Notes: generated by a model not told the origin, from the letters alone. A stretch of 64,000 nucleotides of DNA from Bacteroidales bacterium (GCA_025355465.1 JANXZO010000059.1:1-64000), one strand, 5' to 3'. Shown: positions 24,279 to 33,051, counted from the stretch's first letter. Numbers and translations are program-made.

Positions 24279-25424
24279 TTATTTCAGGGTGGAAAACCGG
24301 TAGATGGTGGTTTCTTTGAATTTCTGCCCTGGGTTCAGGATCGTATTCGGGAATGAAGACTGATTGGGTGAATCCGGAAAGTGCTGGGTTTCCAGACACA
24401 AACCGTAATGTTTTTTGTAAACCTTCCCTTTTTTGCCCCGGATGGTCCCGTCGAGAAAATTACCCGAATAAAATTGCAGACCGGGCTGTGTTGTGAAGAT
24501 TTCTACCTGTCGTCCTGTTTTGGGATCGTAGAGCTGAGCGGCAACAGATAAGTTCCCGGCTTTTTTTCTTAACACGTAGTTGTGGTCGTAACCTCCCTTT
24601 ACCAGGTCCATCCGTTCTCCGATCGTTTCCGAGGTGTTGAAATCCATAGCCGTTCCTGTAACCGATGGGAGCACACCTGTAGGGATCAACTCATCGTTTA
24701 CCGCAGTGTACCTGTCAGCCACAAGTGTAAGAATATGACCGAGGATATTGGTATCTGCTTCTGCCAGGTTGAAATAGGTATGATTGCATAAATTAACCGG
24801 CGTGGCTTTGTCAGACTCAGCTTCAATTACAGTGATGAGTTCATCGTTTTCGGTCAGGGTATAAGTGACCTTCACCTTCAGGTTGCCCGGATAACCCTCT
24901 TCGCCGTCTTTGCTCAGGTACGAGAGCACAAGACCAGTTTTCGTGCTGTCGGTGAATTCGCTGGCTTGCCAAACCACCTTGTCGAGGCCTTTCAACCCTC
25001 CGTGAAGACTGTTTTTACCATTGTTCACCGCAAGGGTGTAAGCTTTCCCGTTCAGCGTGAATTTCCCGGCAGCGATACGGTTTGCATACCGGCCAACGAT
25101 GGCGCCGAAATAGGGATTGTTGGCAAGGTAATCCTTCAGACTGTCGTAGCCAAGCACAATATCTCCCGGTTTTCCATTCTTGTCCGGACAGATGATGGAT
25201 GTGATGATGCCGCCATAGTTTGTGATCTTAACGATTATTCCACTGGGATTGGTCAGCGTATATAACCATACATCCTTGTTATCGACCTTTCCGAAATGCT
25301 TTTTCATAACCGATAAAATTGAGGTGTCGTTAACCTTGTTGTCATTGAGATCGAGTTTTATCGTACAATCTGCCAGCGAAAGTAAGAGCAAACCCGAAAT
25401 CAAAATAAAAATCATCCGTTTCAT
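24279..25424 (-). CDS. galM: Aldose 1-epimerase, lipoprotein form
   Basis: A 381-residue mutarotase interconverting alpha and beta anomers of galactose or glucose. The family markers are GGIITSIICPD, FGAIVGRYANRIAAGKF, KNSLHGGLKGLDK and CNHTYFNLA (the catalytic His is in the last two), with a late Glu region LCLETQHFPDSPN. The N-terminus is a lipoprotein signal with lipobox LADC, so it acts in the periplasm rather than the cytosol, as often in Bacteroidota. The start at 25424 is chosen because the in-frame 25448 codon lies inside the predicted promoter. Its stop faces the ppk2 stop. Confidence 0.92.
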   Translation of the reverse strand: MKRMIFILISGLLLLSLADCTIKLDLNDNKVNDTSILSVMKKHFGKVDNKDVWLYTLTNPSGIIVKITNYGGIITSIICPDKNGKPGDIVLGYDSLKDYLANNPYFGAIVGRYANRIAAGKFTLNGKAYTLAVNNGKNSLHGGLKGLDKVVWQASEFTDSTKTGLVLSYLSKDGEEGYPGNLKVKVTYTLTENDELITVIEAESDKATPVNLCNHTYFNLAEADTNILGHILTLVADRYTAVNDELIPTGVLPSVTGTAMDFNTSETIGERMDLVKGGYDHNYVLRKKAGNLSVAAQLYDPKTGRQVEIFTTQPGLQFYSGNFLDGTIRGKKGKVYKKHYGLCLETQHFPDSPNQSSFPNTILNPGQKFKETTIYRFSTLK

Positions 25425-25447
25425 GAGCGACAGATTTGAAATCAACA

Positions 25448-25455
25448 CAAACGTA
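25448..25455 (-). promoter_or_regulatory. -7 promoter element for galM
   Basis: Minus-strand TACGTTTG matches TAnnTTTG, 23 bases before the galM ATG at 25424. It rules out the upstream in-frame start. It is back to back with the SDR promoter at 25487-25494. Confidence 0.5.
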
Positions 25456-25486
25456 ATGAATTTTAAAGAATCCGGGACAATATTCT

Positions 25487-25494
25487 TACTTTTG
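25487..25494 (+). promoter_or_regulatory. -7 promoter element for the SDR gene at 25518
   Basis: TACTTTTG matches TAnnTTTG, 23 bases before the ATG. With the galM element it makes a compact divergent promoter pair. Confidence 0.5.
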
Positions 25495-25517
25495 AACTCC
25501 GAAACTTACGGATCCCC

Positions 25518-26360
25518 ATGAATATATTGAACCAAAAAGTCGTCCTGGTTACCGGGGCCAGTTCAGGCATCGGAAATGCCACGGCGCTTGCCATGGATGC
25601 AGCAGGAGCAAGGGTTGCCATCGCGTCGCGCCGCAAAGAACGGCTGGATGCCTTGTCAGCAAAAATGCATGATCCGCTGGTCGTGACCGTTGATATTGCC
25701 GATGAAACAGCGGCCAGACAGATGATCGCGAGGGTAGTGGAACATTACGGACGCATCGACGTACTGATCAACAACGCTGCCAGCATCATTGTTTCGTTAT
25801 CTGATATTGTGACATCTGCAGACCTGATGCAGGCTTTCCGGACAAATCTTACCGGTCCGGTGGCCGCTACCCAGGAGGCAGTGAGGCAAATGAGACGGCA
25901 GGGGGGAGGGCACATTATTAATATTGGTTCGCCCGGATTCATGATGGGTATCCCGTTTTATGCTCCGTATGTCTGTTCCAAAGCCGCCTTCTCTGCCTGG
26001 ACCCGAACCGTGCAGGCCGAATGGGCAGACACCGGGATTGTTGTGAGTGAGTATTATCCCGGCTACATAAAAACCGATTCACGACCAGATTCCAGGATTG
26101 GCGTGGTTGAGCAGGATCTGCTGATGGAGACGAAGCAGAATGCCCTGGCAGCTATTTTTACCAAACCCAAAAATCCGGAAGATGTGGCCCGGCAACTGGT
26201 GAAGCTTGTTGTTCGCCCAAGACCGCTGGTTTATTCAGGCATTTCAGTTCAGATCGGCGCATGGATCTCAAACCTCCCCGGATTCAGACTCGCAATTGCT
26301 AAACAAATGGCAAAAACTGCGCGTAAAAAGAAGAATCTTACTATTTTTACAGAAAATTAA
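25518..26360 (+). CDS. Short-chain dehydrogenase/reductase
   Basis: A 280-residue classical SDR. The NAD(P)-binding motif is TGASSGIGNA near the N-terminus, ASRRKERLD suggests NADP preference (basic residues after the second strand), NNAASI is the structural motif, and the catalytic Tyr-Lys is in YVCSK. The extension after residue 230 with VARQLVKLVVRP and a hydrophobic tail resembles SDRs acting on lipids or steroids at the membrane, but no substrate can be named. It is first of a plus-strand run with the EXPERA-like gene and the Old Yellow Enzyme. Confidence 0.88.
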   Translation: MNILNQKVVLVTGASSGIGNATALAMDAAGARVAIASRRKERLDALSAKMHDPLVVTVDIADETAARQMIARVVEHYGRIDVLINNAASIIVSLSDIVTSADLMQAFRTNLTGPVAATQEAVRQMRRQGGGHIINIGSPGFMMGIPFYAPYVCSKAAFSAWTRTVQAEWADTGIVVSEYYPGYIKTDSRPDSRIGVVEQDLLMETKQNALAAIFTKPKNPEDVARQLVKLVVRPRPLVYSGISVQIGAWISNLPGFRLAIAKQMAKTARKKKNLTIFTEN

Positions 26361-26383
26361 TTCCAGACAAAATATTTCCCCGG

Positions 26384-26887
26384 ATGCGACAAATTATACC
26401 GCTCAAAGAGCGTAAAATTGACTACATATACCTGGCCTTTTTCTTTTTGAATCTTTTTTATATTACTTATATAGTTGACCTTGAACAACTTGTAATCAAA
26501 GATCCCAATAATTTCACCTACCCTCTCTGGCCTCTTCCATTCCTGGTGGATATGGTACATTGGTGGGGTTCGAGTTTCGATCCGCTTCAATGGGCACGAC
26601 CAACCTGGTGGAAAGCAACCATCTGGCTCGACGTACTCTTCTTTGGTCCCTACTATCTTGCAGCGATTTATGCCTTCATCAAAGGAAAAGAGTGGATTCG
26701 TATACCGACATTTATCTATTCATCCATACTCTTCACCAACGTTTTCATCATTATGAGCGAGGAATATTGGGGCCCCCATGCCACCTCTTCGGTTTTCATT
26801 GTTACGCTGGCCAATGCCCCATGGTTTCTATTTCCGGTCTTTCTGATATGGAAAATGTGGAAAAATGAACATCCTTTTACCCGGTAA
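26384..26887 (+). CDS. EXPERA-like (TMEM97/EBP-type) membrane protein
   Basis: A 167-residue protein with about four hydrophobic segments. Its layout fits the EXPERA domain known from eukaryotic sterol isomerase EBP and TMEM97: an acidic start to the first loop (IVDLEQLVI), YPLWPLPFLVDMVHWWG, a D-P pair (SFDPLQWARPTWWKATIWLD), then LAAIYAFIKGKEWIRIP. In eukaryotes the fold handles sterols or lipids. The bacterial role is unknown. Its neighbours are an SDR (24 bases upstream) and an Old Yellow Enzyme reductase (15 bases downstream), so a small redox pathway for a lipid or terpenoid is conceivable. The family call is by eye and moderate. Confidence 0.55.
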   Translation: MRQIIPLKERKIDYIYLAFFFLNLFYITYIVDLEQLVIKDPNNFTYPLWPLPFLVDMVHWWGSSFDPLQWARPTWWKATIWLDVLFFGPYYLAAIYAFIKGKEWIRIPTFIYSSILFTNVFIIMSEEYWGPHATSSVFIVTLANAPWFLFPVFLIWKMWKNEHPFTR

Positions 26888-26901
26888 ATACAACCTCTCC
26901 A

Positions 26902-27972
26902 ATGTCCGGATTATTTTCTGAATACATTTTAAATGGAAATCCCATTAAGAACAGGGTGGTACTCCCGCCGATGGTAACTCCGCATTTTACTGGTGCAGAT
27001 GGAATTGTTACCGGGAAAAATATTCGTCATTATACCCAACGTACCGCTGGCGGAGCCGGCATCGTGATTGTGGAGGCCACTGCAGTGCAGAAAGATGGCC
27101 GCCTGGCACCGTACCAGCTCGGGTTGTGGAATGATCAGTTTATTCCCGGAATGGCCACCATAGCCACCACCATAAAGGAAGGCGAAGCCCTGGCATTGAT
27201 CCAGATACACCATGCCGGACTGGTAACACCGGAGAGTGTTTTTCCGGTTTGCAAGGGACCCTCTGCGGATGAGAAGAACCCCAGGTCGCAGGCACTCACA
27301 ACGTCTGAGATTGAAACATTGTGTGAAGATTTTATTGCGGCTGCGGTAAGGGCAAAAAGTGCCGGCTTCGAGGGTGTGGAGCTGCACGGAGCGCATGGCT
27401 ACCTGCTCAACCAGTTTGCCTCTCCCATGTTCAATAACCGGGAGGATGAATACGGTGGCACGCTTGTGGGAAGATTGAAACTTGCTACCGACATTATTCA
27501 CGGCATACGGATGGCATGCGGTCCGGCTTTCATCATCGGCTACCGGATGGGAGCCAATTCACCACAGCTCGATGATGGTGTTGAGATCGCAAAGTACCTG
27601 GAATCACAAGGCGTTGACCTGCTTCATGTCTCCCACGGTGGTAGCCTTCAGAACCTTCCGCGACCCCCAAAGGAGTTTGAATACAACTGGATTGTTTACA
27701 GCGGTACTGTTGTGAAGTCCATGATCAAGGTCCCTGTGATTGTGGTTAATGAGATTAAAACGCCGGAGCGGGCCGCCTACCTGGTCGAAAACAACCTCGC
27801 CGATTTCGTTGCCCTCGGACGCCCTATACTGGCTGACCCTGCATGGGCAAACCATGTGAAGAATAACCAACCCGTGAACATCTGCTCCTCCTGTAAACCA
27901 AAATGCCGGTGGTATGATGCTGCAGATCAATGTCCGGCTGTGAAAAGATTATCCGAATCCTCTGAAAAATAA
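26902..27972 (+). CDS. Old Yellow Enzyme family NADH:flavin oxidoreductase with C-terminal cysteine cluster
   Basis: A 356-residue FMN-dependent TIM-barrel ene-reductase. Motifs are VVLPPMVTPHFTGADG at the N-terminus, GFEGVELHGAHGYLLNQFAS with following EDEYGG in the centre, and LGRPILADPAWA near the end. Unlike simple OYEs it ends in four cysteines, Cys328, Cys331, Cys335 and Cys344 (CX2CX3CX8C). This resembles the 4Fe-4S site of 2,4-dienoyl-CoA reductase and bile-acid-type reductases, but the FAD/NADH domain that normally follows is absent. Electrons must come from another protein. It lies 15 bases after the EXPERA-like gene. Confidence 0.88.
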   Translation: MSGLFSEYILNGNPIKNRVVLPPMVTPHFTGADGIVTGKNIRHYTQRTAGGAGIVIVEATAVQKDGRLAPYQLGLWNDQFIPGMATIATTIKEGEALALIQIHHAGLVTPESVFPVCKGPSADEKNPRSQALTTSEIETLCEDFIAAAVRAKSAGFEGVELHGAHGYLLNQFASPMFNNREDEYGGTLVGRLKLATDIIHGIRMACGPAFIIGYRMGANSPQLDDGVEIAKYLESQGVDLLHVSHGGSLQNLPRPPKEFEYNWIVYSGTVVKSMIKVPVIVVNEIKTPERAAYLVENNLADFVALGRPILADPAWANHVKNNQPVNICSSCKPKCRWYDAADQCPAVKRLSESSEK

Positions 27973-27991
27973 CTTTAAAAAACTGTTAAAA

Positions 27992-28579
27992 ATGAAGACC
28001 AGAAATTTAATGCTGATTCCTTTATTGTTTGTTGTACTGCTTGGATGCTCGAAAAAAAGCTCAACGGAGGACCCTGTAGTAGTCCCCGATCTGTTCCCGC
28101 TGAAAACCGGAAATACCTGGACCTACAAAACAACACGCATGGATACTGTCATTTCCAGCCATTTTAACAAAGTTATCGGAGACACGATAATTCTCGGCGA
28201 GACCTGGTCCAGGGTGAGCTACGATGATGCGTTGGTATCCATCATGAAAAACAAATCAGATGGACTCTGGTTCATGAACCCCACCAAGAGTACAAGCGGA
28301 ATAGCGATCCTTTACTACAAGTATCCGGTACCTGCAGGTACGCAGTACGTAACTACCGATGGGGTTAACGTAACCGTTGTTTCTGTGAATGAAACCGTCA
28401 CCGTTCCGATGGGAACTTTTTCATGTTACCATTATACCATGACGTATCCCAACTCAGAGGTTTACCAGGAATATTATTGTCCGGGGAAAGGGTTGGTGAG
28501 AATGGACAAATTCGCTGTTAACGGAGGCATCAGCGTGTTAAAAGAAAAAGTTGAACTGGTTTCAGCTGTGCTGTACTAG
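27992..28579 (+). CDS. Lipoprotein of unknown function
   Basis: A 195-residue protein with a lipoprotein signal (lipobox LLGC) followed by a Ser/Glu/Asp/Pro linker. The body begins FPLKTGNTWTYK, a motif seen at the start of many Bacteroidota secreted proteins of unknown role. It is predicted to be all beta and membrane-anchored. It follows the Old Yellow Enzyme gene by 19 bases and converges on the M23 gene with a 9-base gap. No function is proposed. Confidence 0.78.
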   Translation: MKTRNLMLIPLLFVVLLGCSKKSSTEDPVVVPDLFPLKTGNTWTYKTTRMDTVISSHFNKVIGDTIILGETWSRVSYDDALVSIMKNKSDGLWFMNPTKSTSGIAILYYKYPVPAGTQYVTTDGVNVTVVSVNETVTVPMGTFSCYHYTMTYPNSEVYQEYYCPGKGLVRMDKFAVNGGISVLKEKVELVSAVLY

Positions 28580-28588
28580 CCTTCCTTC

Positions 28589-29821
28589 TCAGCGGATTGA
28601 ATCCAGCTTCAGCTTCATTGCCTCCGAGGTTTTTCTGAACCTCGTCATACCGGCTGCCGGCACAGGGTCGGTTGCCGGTGATTCCATCTTCAGCGGATCG
28701 GTTGGCTTGTTGTTTTTGTAAACCCGGAAATCGAGATGAGGGCCGGTCGAAAGTCCGCTGCTTCCAACATATCCGATCAATTCACCCTGCCTCACCTGTG
28801 CACCTGTTCTGATTCCTGAAGCATAACCCGACAGGTGAGCATAGGTAGTGGTATAGACGCTGTTGTGGCGGATACTGATGAACCTGCCATATCCGCCATG
28901 CCATCCAACTTCGGTTATCCTGCCATCACCCAGGGCCACAATGGGCGTTCCGCGTGAAGCAGCATAATCAACGCCGTAATGGGGCCGTGCGATACGCAGG
29001 ATCGGATGCATCCTTGCACCTGAGTACCGGGAACTGATTCGGTTGAATTTGAGTGGCGCTTTGAGGAATGAGCGCCGCAAACTTTGACCGGAAAGATCAA
29101 AATACCCCTCCTTGCCCGGCTGATCGAAATAAACGGCATAGTAAGAGCGGCCATTGCTCGTGAAAAGGGCCCCATAAATCCTGTCGATCCCGATGGGTGA
29201 GTTGTCTACGAAAAGTTCATCGTAGATAACTTTGAACCCGTCACCTTTTTGCAAGCCATAAAAATCAACGGTCCAGGCATAAACATCCGACAAACCCATC
29301 CCCAGGTTAACATCGAGCCGGTTCTCAGTGAAACAATTCCATAAACTGGTTTTGATGGTCCCCATGGCTGACCGCCGCAGACGGGTTACCTTCTTTTTGT
29401 CGCAATAGGCCCGGAGAGAATCGCGAAAATCATAAACCACAAAGTCGATGTCGTTGATCTCGTAAATAAAATAGAGGGTACGCCGGGTAGAATCTTTTGC
29501 TGAAATGCGAGCATACCTGTTGCCTGCTTTAAGTTTTCGAACATCGAACACCTGGCGGGTCTCTTTGCCGATTTTTTCGATCACCTGGCTTGAAATAAAA
29601 GGGGATAAAAGTGCCGACAGATGTTGATTTATTCCAAGCGTTCCGAATGAAATGTCGAGACTGTCAATATTGATTTTATAGGCAAGATGGGGTTTCACTG
29701 CAGGTCGGGCAGGAGGGAAGCTTTTTTTTGGGAAAACCAGAAACAGTGTAACCAGGAAAACAACCATCAGTACGGTAATGCCTGTGATTACAGAATAAAG
29801 CCGAAGTGAAGGTTTTAGCAT
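28589..29821 (-). CDS. Membrane-anchored M23 (LytM) peptidase
   Basis: A 410-residue protein with an N-terminal membrane segment and a C-terminal M23 peptidase domain that cuts peptidoglycan cross-links. HYGVDYAASRGTPI supplies the first His and Asp zinc ligands. The last motif is GPHLDFRV, so the usual HxH is HxD here. The domain before it (QVFDVRKLKAGNRY onward) is the beta region common in Bacteroidota M23 proteins of the NlpD/MepM type. It ends with a short positively charged tail. The start lies eight bases after the metallophosphoesterase stop, so the two are co-transcribed. Confidence 0.9.
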   Translation of the reverse strand: MLKPSLRLYSVITGITVLMVVFLVTLFLVFPKKSFPPARPAVKPHLAYKINIDSLDISFGTLGINQHLSALLSPFISSQVIEKIGKETRQVFDVRKLKAGNRYARISAKDSTRRTLYFIYEINDIDFVVYDFRDSLRAYCDKKKVTRLRRSAMGTIKTSLWNCFTENRLDVNLGMGLSDVYAWTVDFYGLQKGDGFKVIYDELFVDNSPIGIDRIYGALFTSNGRSYYAVYFDQPGKEGYFDLSGQSLRRSFLKAPLKFNRISSRYSGARMHPILRIARPHYGVDYAASRGTPIVALGDGRITEVGWHGGYGRFISIRHNSVYTTTYAHLSGYASGIRTGAQVRQGELIGYVGSSGLSTGPHLDFRVYKNNKPTDPLKMESPATDPVPAAGMTRFRKTSEAMKLKLDSIR

Positions 29822-29829
29822 CCGGATAT

Positions 29830-30987
29830 TTAATTGAAGGTGAGCCGGATATGAACAACTTCGGGGCGGTTTCCGAGGCGTACCGGTGGGCCCCAGGTGC
29901 CAAATCCGGAGGAGACATAAAAGTGAGTTTTTCCGATTTGTTTATACCCCCAGCTTAATTCATAGATCGCCTTTGTAATATAATTAAAAGGCCACATCTG
30001 TCCGTGATGTGTATGACCCGAAAGCGAAAGATCCACACCCAGTTCAGCTGATTTTTCCAGGTTGAATGGTTGATGGTCCATCAGGATAACAGGGTAGTTG
30101 CGATCGATCCCTTCCATAACCTGAGCAAGTTCCTTCCGGTTTTTTTCGGAAAACCTGGGCTTGTCTCGATCATCGCGGCCTACCAGATAAAAGCGTTGAT
30201 CGACAAGGGCGAACGAGTCACGGAGCATGGTAATGCAATGATCTCCCAGGTATTTGACAGCTTTCTCGGCGCCGCCGATGTATTCATGGTTTCCCGTGAT
30301 GGCATAGGTGCCGTACCTGGATTTGATCTGACAGAGTGCGGAGCCAAGGTCGTTTTTTATGACCGGTGCAAGATCCTCATCCACGATATCTCCCGCAAAC
30401 AGTACCAGGTCGGGATTCATTGAATTGATGGTCTCCACGAGACGTGTCACTTTTCTCCTGGCGATCAGTGTTCCGAGGTGAATATCCGATGCCATCACGA
30501 TATTCAGCTGCTTTTGGCCAGAAACGTGCTTTTCTATATGCAGGTTAAGCTCTTTAACACGGGGATTACGCGCATTGATAAAGCCCGCAAGAACCACAAT
30601 GGCAACCAATCCGGCTGCTGAATAAAGCACGATGAGTTTTGTTTTTGCATAATCTGTAAAAAAGAAGGCGGGGTAAATATGAAAAAAATGGTTCAGCACC
30701 CGAGATATATCAACCACGATAAGAATAAGAATAAAGTACAGCATGAATGCCAGCCAGAATGATCCGATCCAGGTGATCATTCCGGTAAAGAAACAGGGAT
30801 AGGCCCGTTCCATGATGCGGGCGAGGATGAAGGTTGAAGCAACCGACCAGAAAGCGATGGTAAACCAGGTTCTTATCGAACCACCGGATGGAATGGCCTG
30901 GATTGCACGCGAAAAAATATAGAAGTTTACCAGAAGGTATATCGTGGTAACCACGAGGATAAATACAACAAATGCAGAGGTTTTCAC
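29830..30987 (-). CDS. Membrane-anchored metallophosphoesterase
   Basis: A 385-residue protein with about four N-terminal transmembrane segments (to residue 130) and a calcineurin-like phosphoesterase domain of the YkuE type. Metal-binding motifs appear in order: MASDIHLG, FAGDIVDE, ITGNHEY and LSGHTHHGQ. Substrates of this group include phospholipid or nucleotide diesters; the real one is unknown. Transcribed from a -7 element at 31016-31023 and followed directly by the M23 gene, which suggests an envelope role. Confidence 0.9.
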   Translation of the reverse strand: MKTSAFVVFILVVTTIYLLVNFYIFSRAIQAIPSGGSIRTWFTIAFWSVASTFILARIMERAYPCFFTGMITWIGSFWLAFMLYFILILIVVDISRVLNHFFHIYPAFFFTDYAKTKLIVLYSAAGLVAIVVLAGFINARNPRVKELNLHIEKHVSGQKQLNIVMASDIHLGTLIARRKVTRLVETINSMNPDLVLFAGDIVDEDLAPVIKNDLGSALCQIKSRYGTYAITGNHEYIGGAEKAVKYLGDHCITMLRDSFALVDQRFYLVGRDDRDKPRFSEKNRKELAQVMEGIDRNYPVILMDHQPFNLEKSAELGVDLSLSGHTHHGQMWPFNYITKAIYELSWGYKQIGKTHFYVSSGFGTWGPPVRLGNRPEVVHIRLTFN

Positions 30988-31015
30988 GAATTCTGAAAAT
31001 TAACGGATTGGATGG

Positions 31016-31023
31016 CAAAGGTA
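31016..31023 (-). promoter_or_regulatory. -7 promoter element for the metallophosphoesterase/M23 operon
   Basis: Minus-strand TACCTTTG matches TAnnTTTG, 28 bases before the ATG at 30987. It lies in the 330-base gap 30988-31317, which also holds a possible small gene and the symporter promoter. Confidence 0.5.
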
Positions 31024-31041
31024 AAGAAATCCCGGGTATTG

Positions 31042-31155
31042 TTAAAAGGAATCCTTGTAGGTCCTTTCATAGATCTTGCGGTGGAAGCTGTAATATTGGG
31101 CCGGTTTGTGCGATACATCCACCTGTTGTTCGTTGATGGGTGTTATGTAAGGCAT
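31042..31155 (-). CDS. Possible small protein of 37 residues
   Basis: From an ATG at 31155 a short frame encodes a hydrophilic, tyrosine-rich peptide containing VDVSHKPAQYYSFHRKIYER and ending in YKDSF before TAA. Its composition is more protein-like than random. There is no signal peptide or known motif. The frame is open further upstream to a TTG near 31224, and a second minus-strand frame (31067-31270) overlaps it, so a frameshifted older gene is also possible. A near -7 element (CAACTTTG) lies at about 31225-31232. It may equally be leader sequence of the metallophosphoesterase transcript. Confidence 0.3.
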   Translation of the reverse strand: MPYITPINEQQVDVSHKPAQYYSFHRKIYERTYKDSF

Positions 31156-31255
31156 ATTCAACCCATCGATAAAGCTTCTCTGCCAGAGCACGAATTTCCC
31201 GCTCCGTCGAATTCTGGTTATCAAAGTTGGTCATACATGTCAAAATCATGGATAT

Positions 31256-31288
31256 TTTGGGATCATTCAAATTAACCTTTTATATTTG
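31256..31288 (+). promoter_or_regulatory. Promoter of the sodium:solute symporter gene
   Basis: TTTG at 31256-31259 is followed after 21 bases by TATATTTG at 31281-31288, matching the Bacteroidota -33/-7 pair. The predicted transcript starts about 25 bases before the TTG start codon. Confidence 0.6.
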
Positions 31289-31317
31289 TAAATGAAATGT
31301 AAACCATAAACAAAAAA

Positions 31318-33051
31318 TTGTTGGAGAACGGATTTATACTGAGTTGGATCGACTACCTGATCATGATAATTTACTTCGTTTTTGTGCTGGGTATCGGCTG
31401 GGCATTGAAACGATATATGAAAGATGCAAATGCTTTCCTCGAAGCCGGCAGGTCGATGCCTGCCTGGGTTGCCGGACTCGCATTTATCTCCACCAATCTC
31501 GGCGCGCTCGAAGTAATGGGCATGACGGGATCAGGTGCAAAATACGGTATGCTTACGACCCACTTCTATTGGATTGGCGCCATTCCTGCCATGGTTTTCC
31601 TCGCCCTGTTTATGATGCCTTTTTATTATGGCTCCAAAGCCCGTTCAGTGCCGGAATACCTCAAACTGAGGTTTGATGAAAAGACCCGGGGGCTCAATGC
31701 CATTCTTTTTGCCGTAATGACCATCCTGGCTTCGGGAATTTCCATGTATGCACTGGCTATCCTCATGGAGAAAGTTCTGGGCTGGAATTTCCATCTTAGC
31801 CTTGTTCTTTCTGCCGCCATCGTGCTCGGTTATACATACCTCGGGGGACTATCATCCGCAATTTACAATGAGGTACTGCAGTTTTTCATCATCGTGATCG
31901 GATTGTTACCCATCGTCCTGCTTAGCCTGCAGGACCTGGGAGGATGGGCAGGCATGAAAGAGCAGCTGGCCCCGATAGTCACAGCCAAAGGGTTTGCTGC
32001 CGATACCTGGACGACAACCTGGAAGTATACCGGTTCTGCTGCTGCAAATCCCATGGGCGTTGAATGGTATGGGATATTTGCAGGATTGGGGTTCGTGCTC
32101 TCATTTGGATACTGGTGCACAAACTTTCTTATCGTTCAGCGTGCAATGTCGGCCGAATCACCTACTGCTGCAAGGAATACCCCGCTCATTGGTGCCATCC
32201 CGAAGATGTTCATCCCTTTCCTGATCATCGTTCCCGGTATTGCTGCCCTGGTATTGCTGAACAAACAAGGCTCCGGCTTTACACTTCCTGAAATTTCCCC
32301 GGGCCATTATAACTACGACTACACCATCATTGCCCTGCTCAAGCAATACCTGCCAGCCGGCGTACTTGGATTGGGCATCACCGCCTTGCTTGCCTCTTTT
32401 ATGTCGGGCATGGCCGGCAATGTATCGGCTTTTAACACGGTATGGACCTATGACATCTACCAGAGTTACATACGACCGCTGACCGGGAACAAGGAAGCCG
32501 ATGATAAACATTACCTGTTTGTAGGCCGGATGGCCACAATTTTCGGAGTTATCGTAAGTATTGCCGCCGCTTACCTGGCGAGCCTTTTCGGGAATATCAT
32601 GGACTTTCTGCAGACCATCTTTTCCATGATCAACGCACCGCTGTTCGCCGTAATCTTTCTGGGTATGTTCTGGAAGCGAACCACAGGCCATGGAGCCTTC
32701 ACCGGATTGCTGGCCGGGTTCTTTATTGCTCTGCTCCATCATGGATTGACTGTTCCTGCCGGCGCTGCAACCCTTGTTAAAGGAGGCTGGATTTGTAACC
32801 TGCATACCTATCCTGTTGAAATGGCACAGAACTTCTGGACAGCTATCTTTGCCTGGTGCACCGCCACCCTTGTTACGGTGCTCATCTCCCTCGCAACAAA
32901 ACAACAAAAAACCGATGACGATATGAAGGGCCTGGTCTATTCGCTTACGCCCAAATTTAAAGAGGAACATGTTGCCTGGTATTATCGTTCATCAACCCTG
33001 GCAACCGTCGTTCTTGCCATCGCAGCTATTTTATCCATCTTGTTCTGGTAA
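31318..33051 (+). CDS. Sodium:solute symporter (SSS family)
   Basis: A 577-residue membrane protein with about 14 hydrophobic segments, of the SLC5/SSS family. Signatures include FLEAGRSMPAWVAGLAFISTN, then GAKYGM, TYLGGLSSAIYNEVLQFFII and LLASFMSGMAGNVSAFNT. The subgroup resembles Bacteroidota sugar or polyol cotransporters, so an inner-membrane monosaccharide symporter for sugars freed by the flanking glycosidase loci is a fair inference. No ATG is available near the N-terminus; translation must start at TTG 31318 or TTG 31321. The small membrane protein gene follows 63 bases downstream. Confidence 0.9.
   Translation: MLENGFILSWIDYLIMIIYFVFVLGIGWALKRYMKDANAFLEAGRSMPAWVAGLAFISTNLGALEVMGMTGSGAKYGMLTTHFYWIGAIPAMVFLALFMMPFYYGSKARSVPEYLKLRFDEKTRGLNAILFAVMTILASGISMYALAILMEKVLGWNFHLSLVLSAAIVLGYTYLGGLSSAIYNEVLQFFIIVIGLLPIVLLSLQDLGGWAGMKEQLAPIVTAKGFAADTWTTTWKYTGSAAANPMGVEWYGIFAGLGFVLSFGYWCTNFLIVQRAMSAESPTAARNTPLIGAIPKMFIPFLIIVPGIAALVLLNKQGSGFTLPEISPGHYNYDYTIIALLKQYLPAGVLGLGITALLASFMSGMAGNVSAFNTVWTYDIYQSYIRPLTGNKEADDKHYLFVGRMATIFGVIVSIAAAYLASLFGNIMDFLQTIFSMINAPLFAVIFLGMFWKRTTGHGAFTGLLAGFFIALLHHGLTVPAGAATLVKGGWICNLHTYPVEMAQNFWTAIFAWCTATLVTVLISLATKQQKTDDDMKGLVYSLTPKFKEEHVAWYYRSSTLATVVLAIAAILSILFW

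Noticed and set aside
32158-32970. Long open frame (270 codons) on the minus strand
   Set aside because: It lies wholly antisense to the sodium symporter, has no start signals, and its composition (many Gly, Lys, Gln, Asp) mirrors the complement of a hydrophobic protein.
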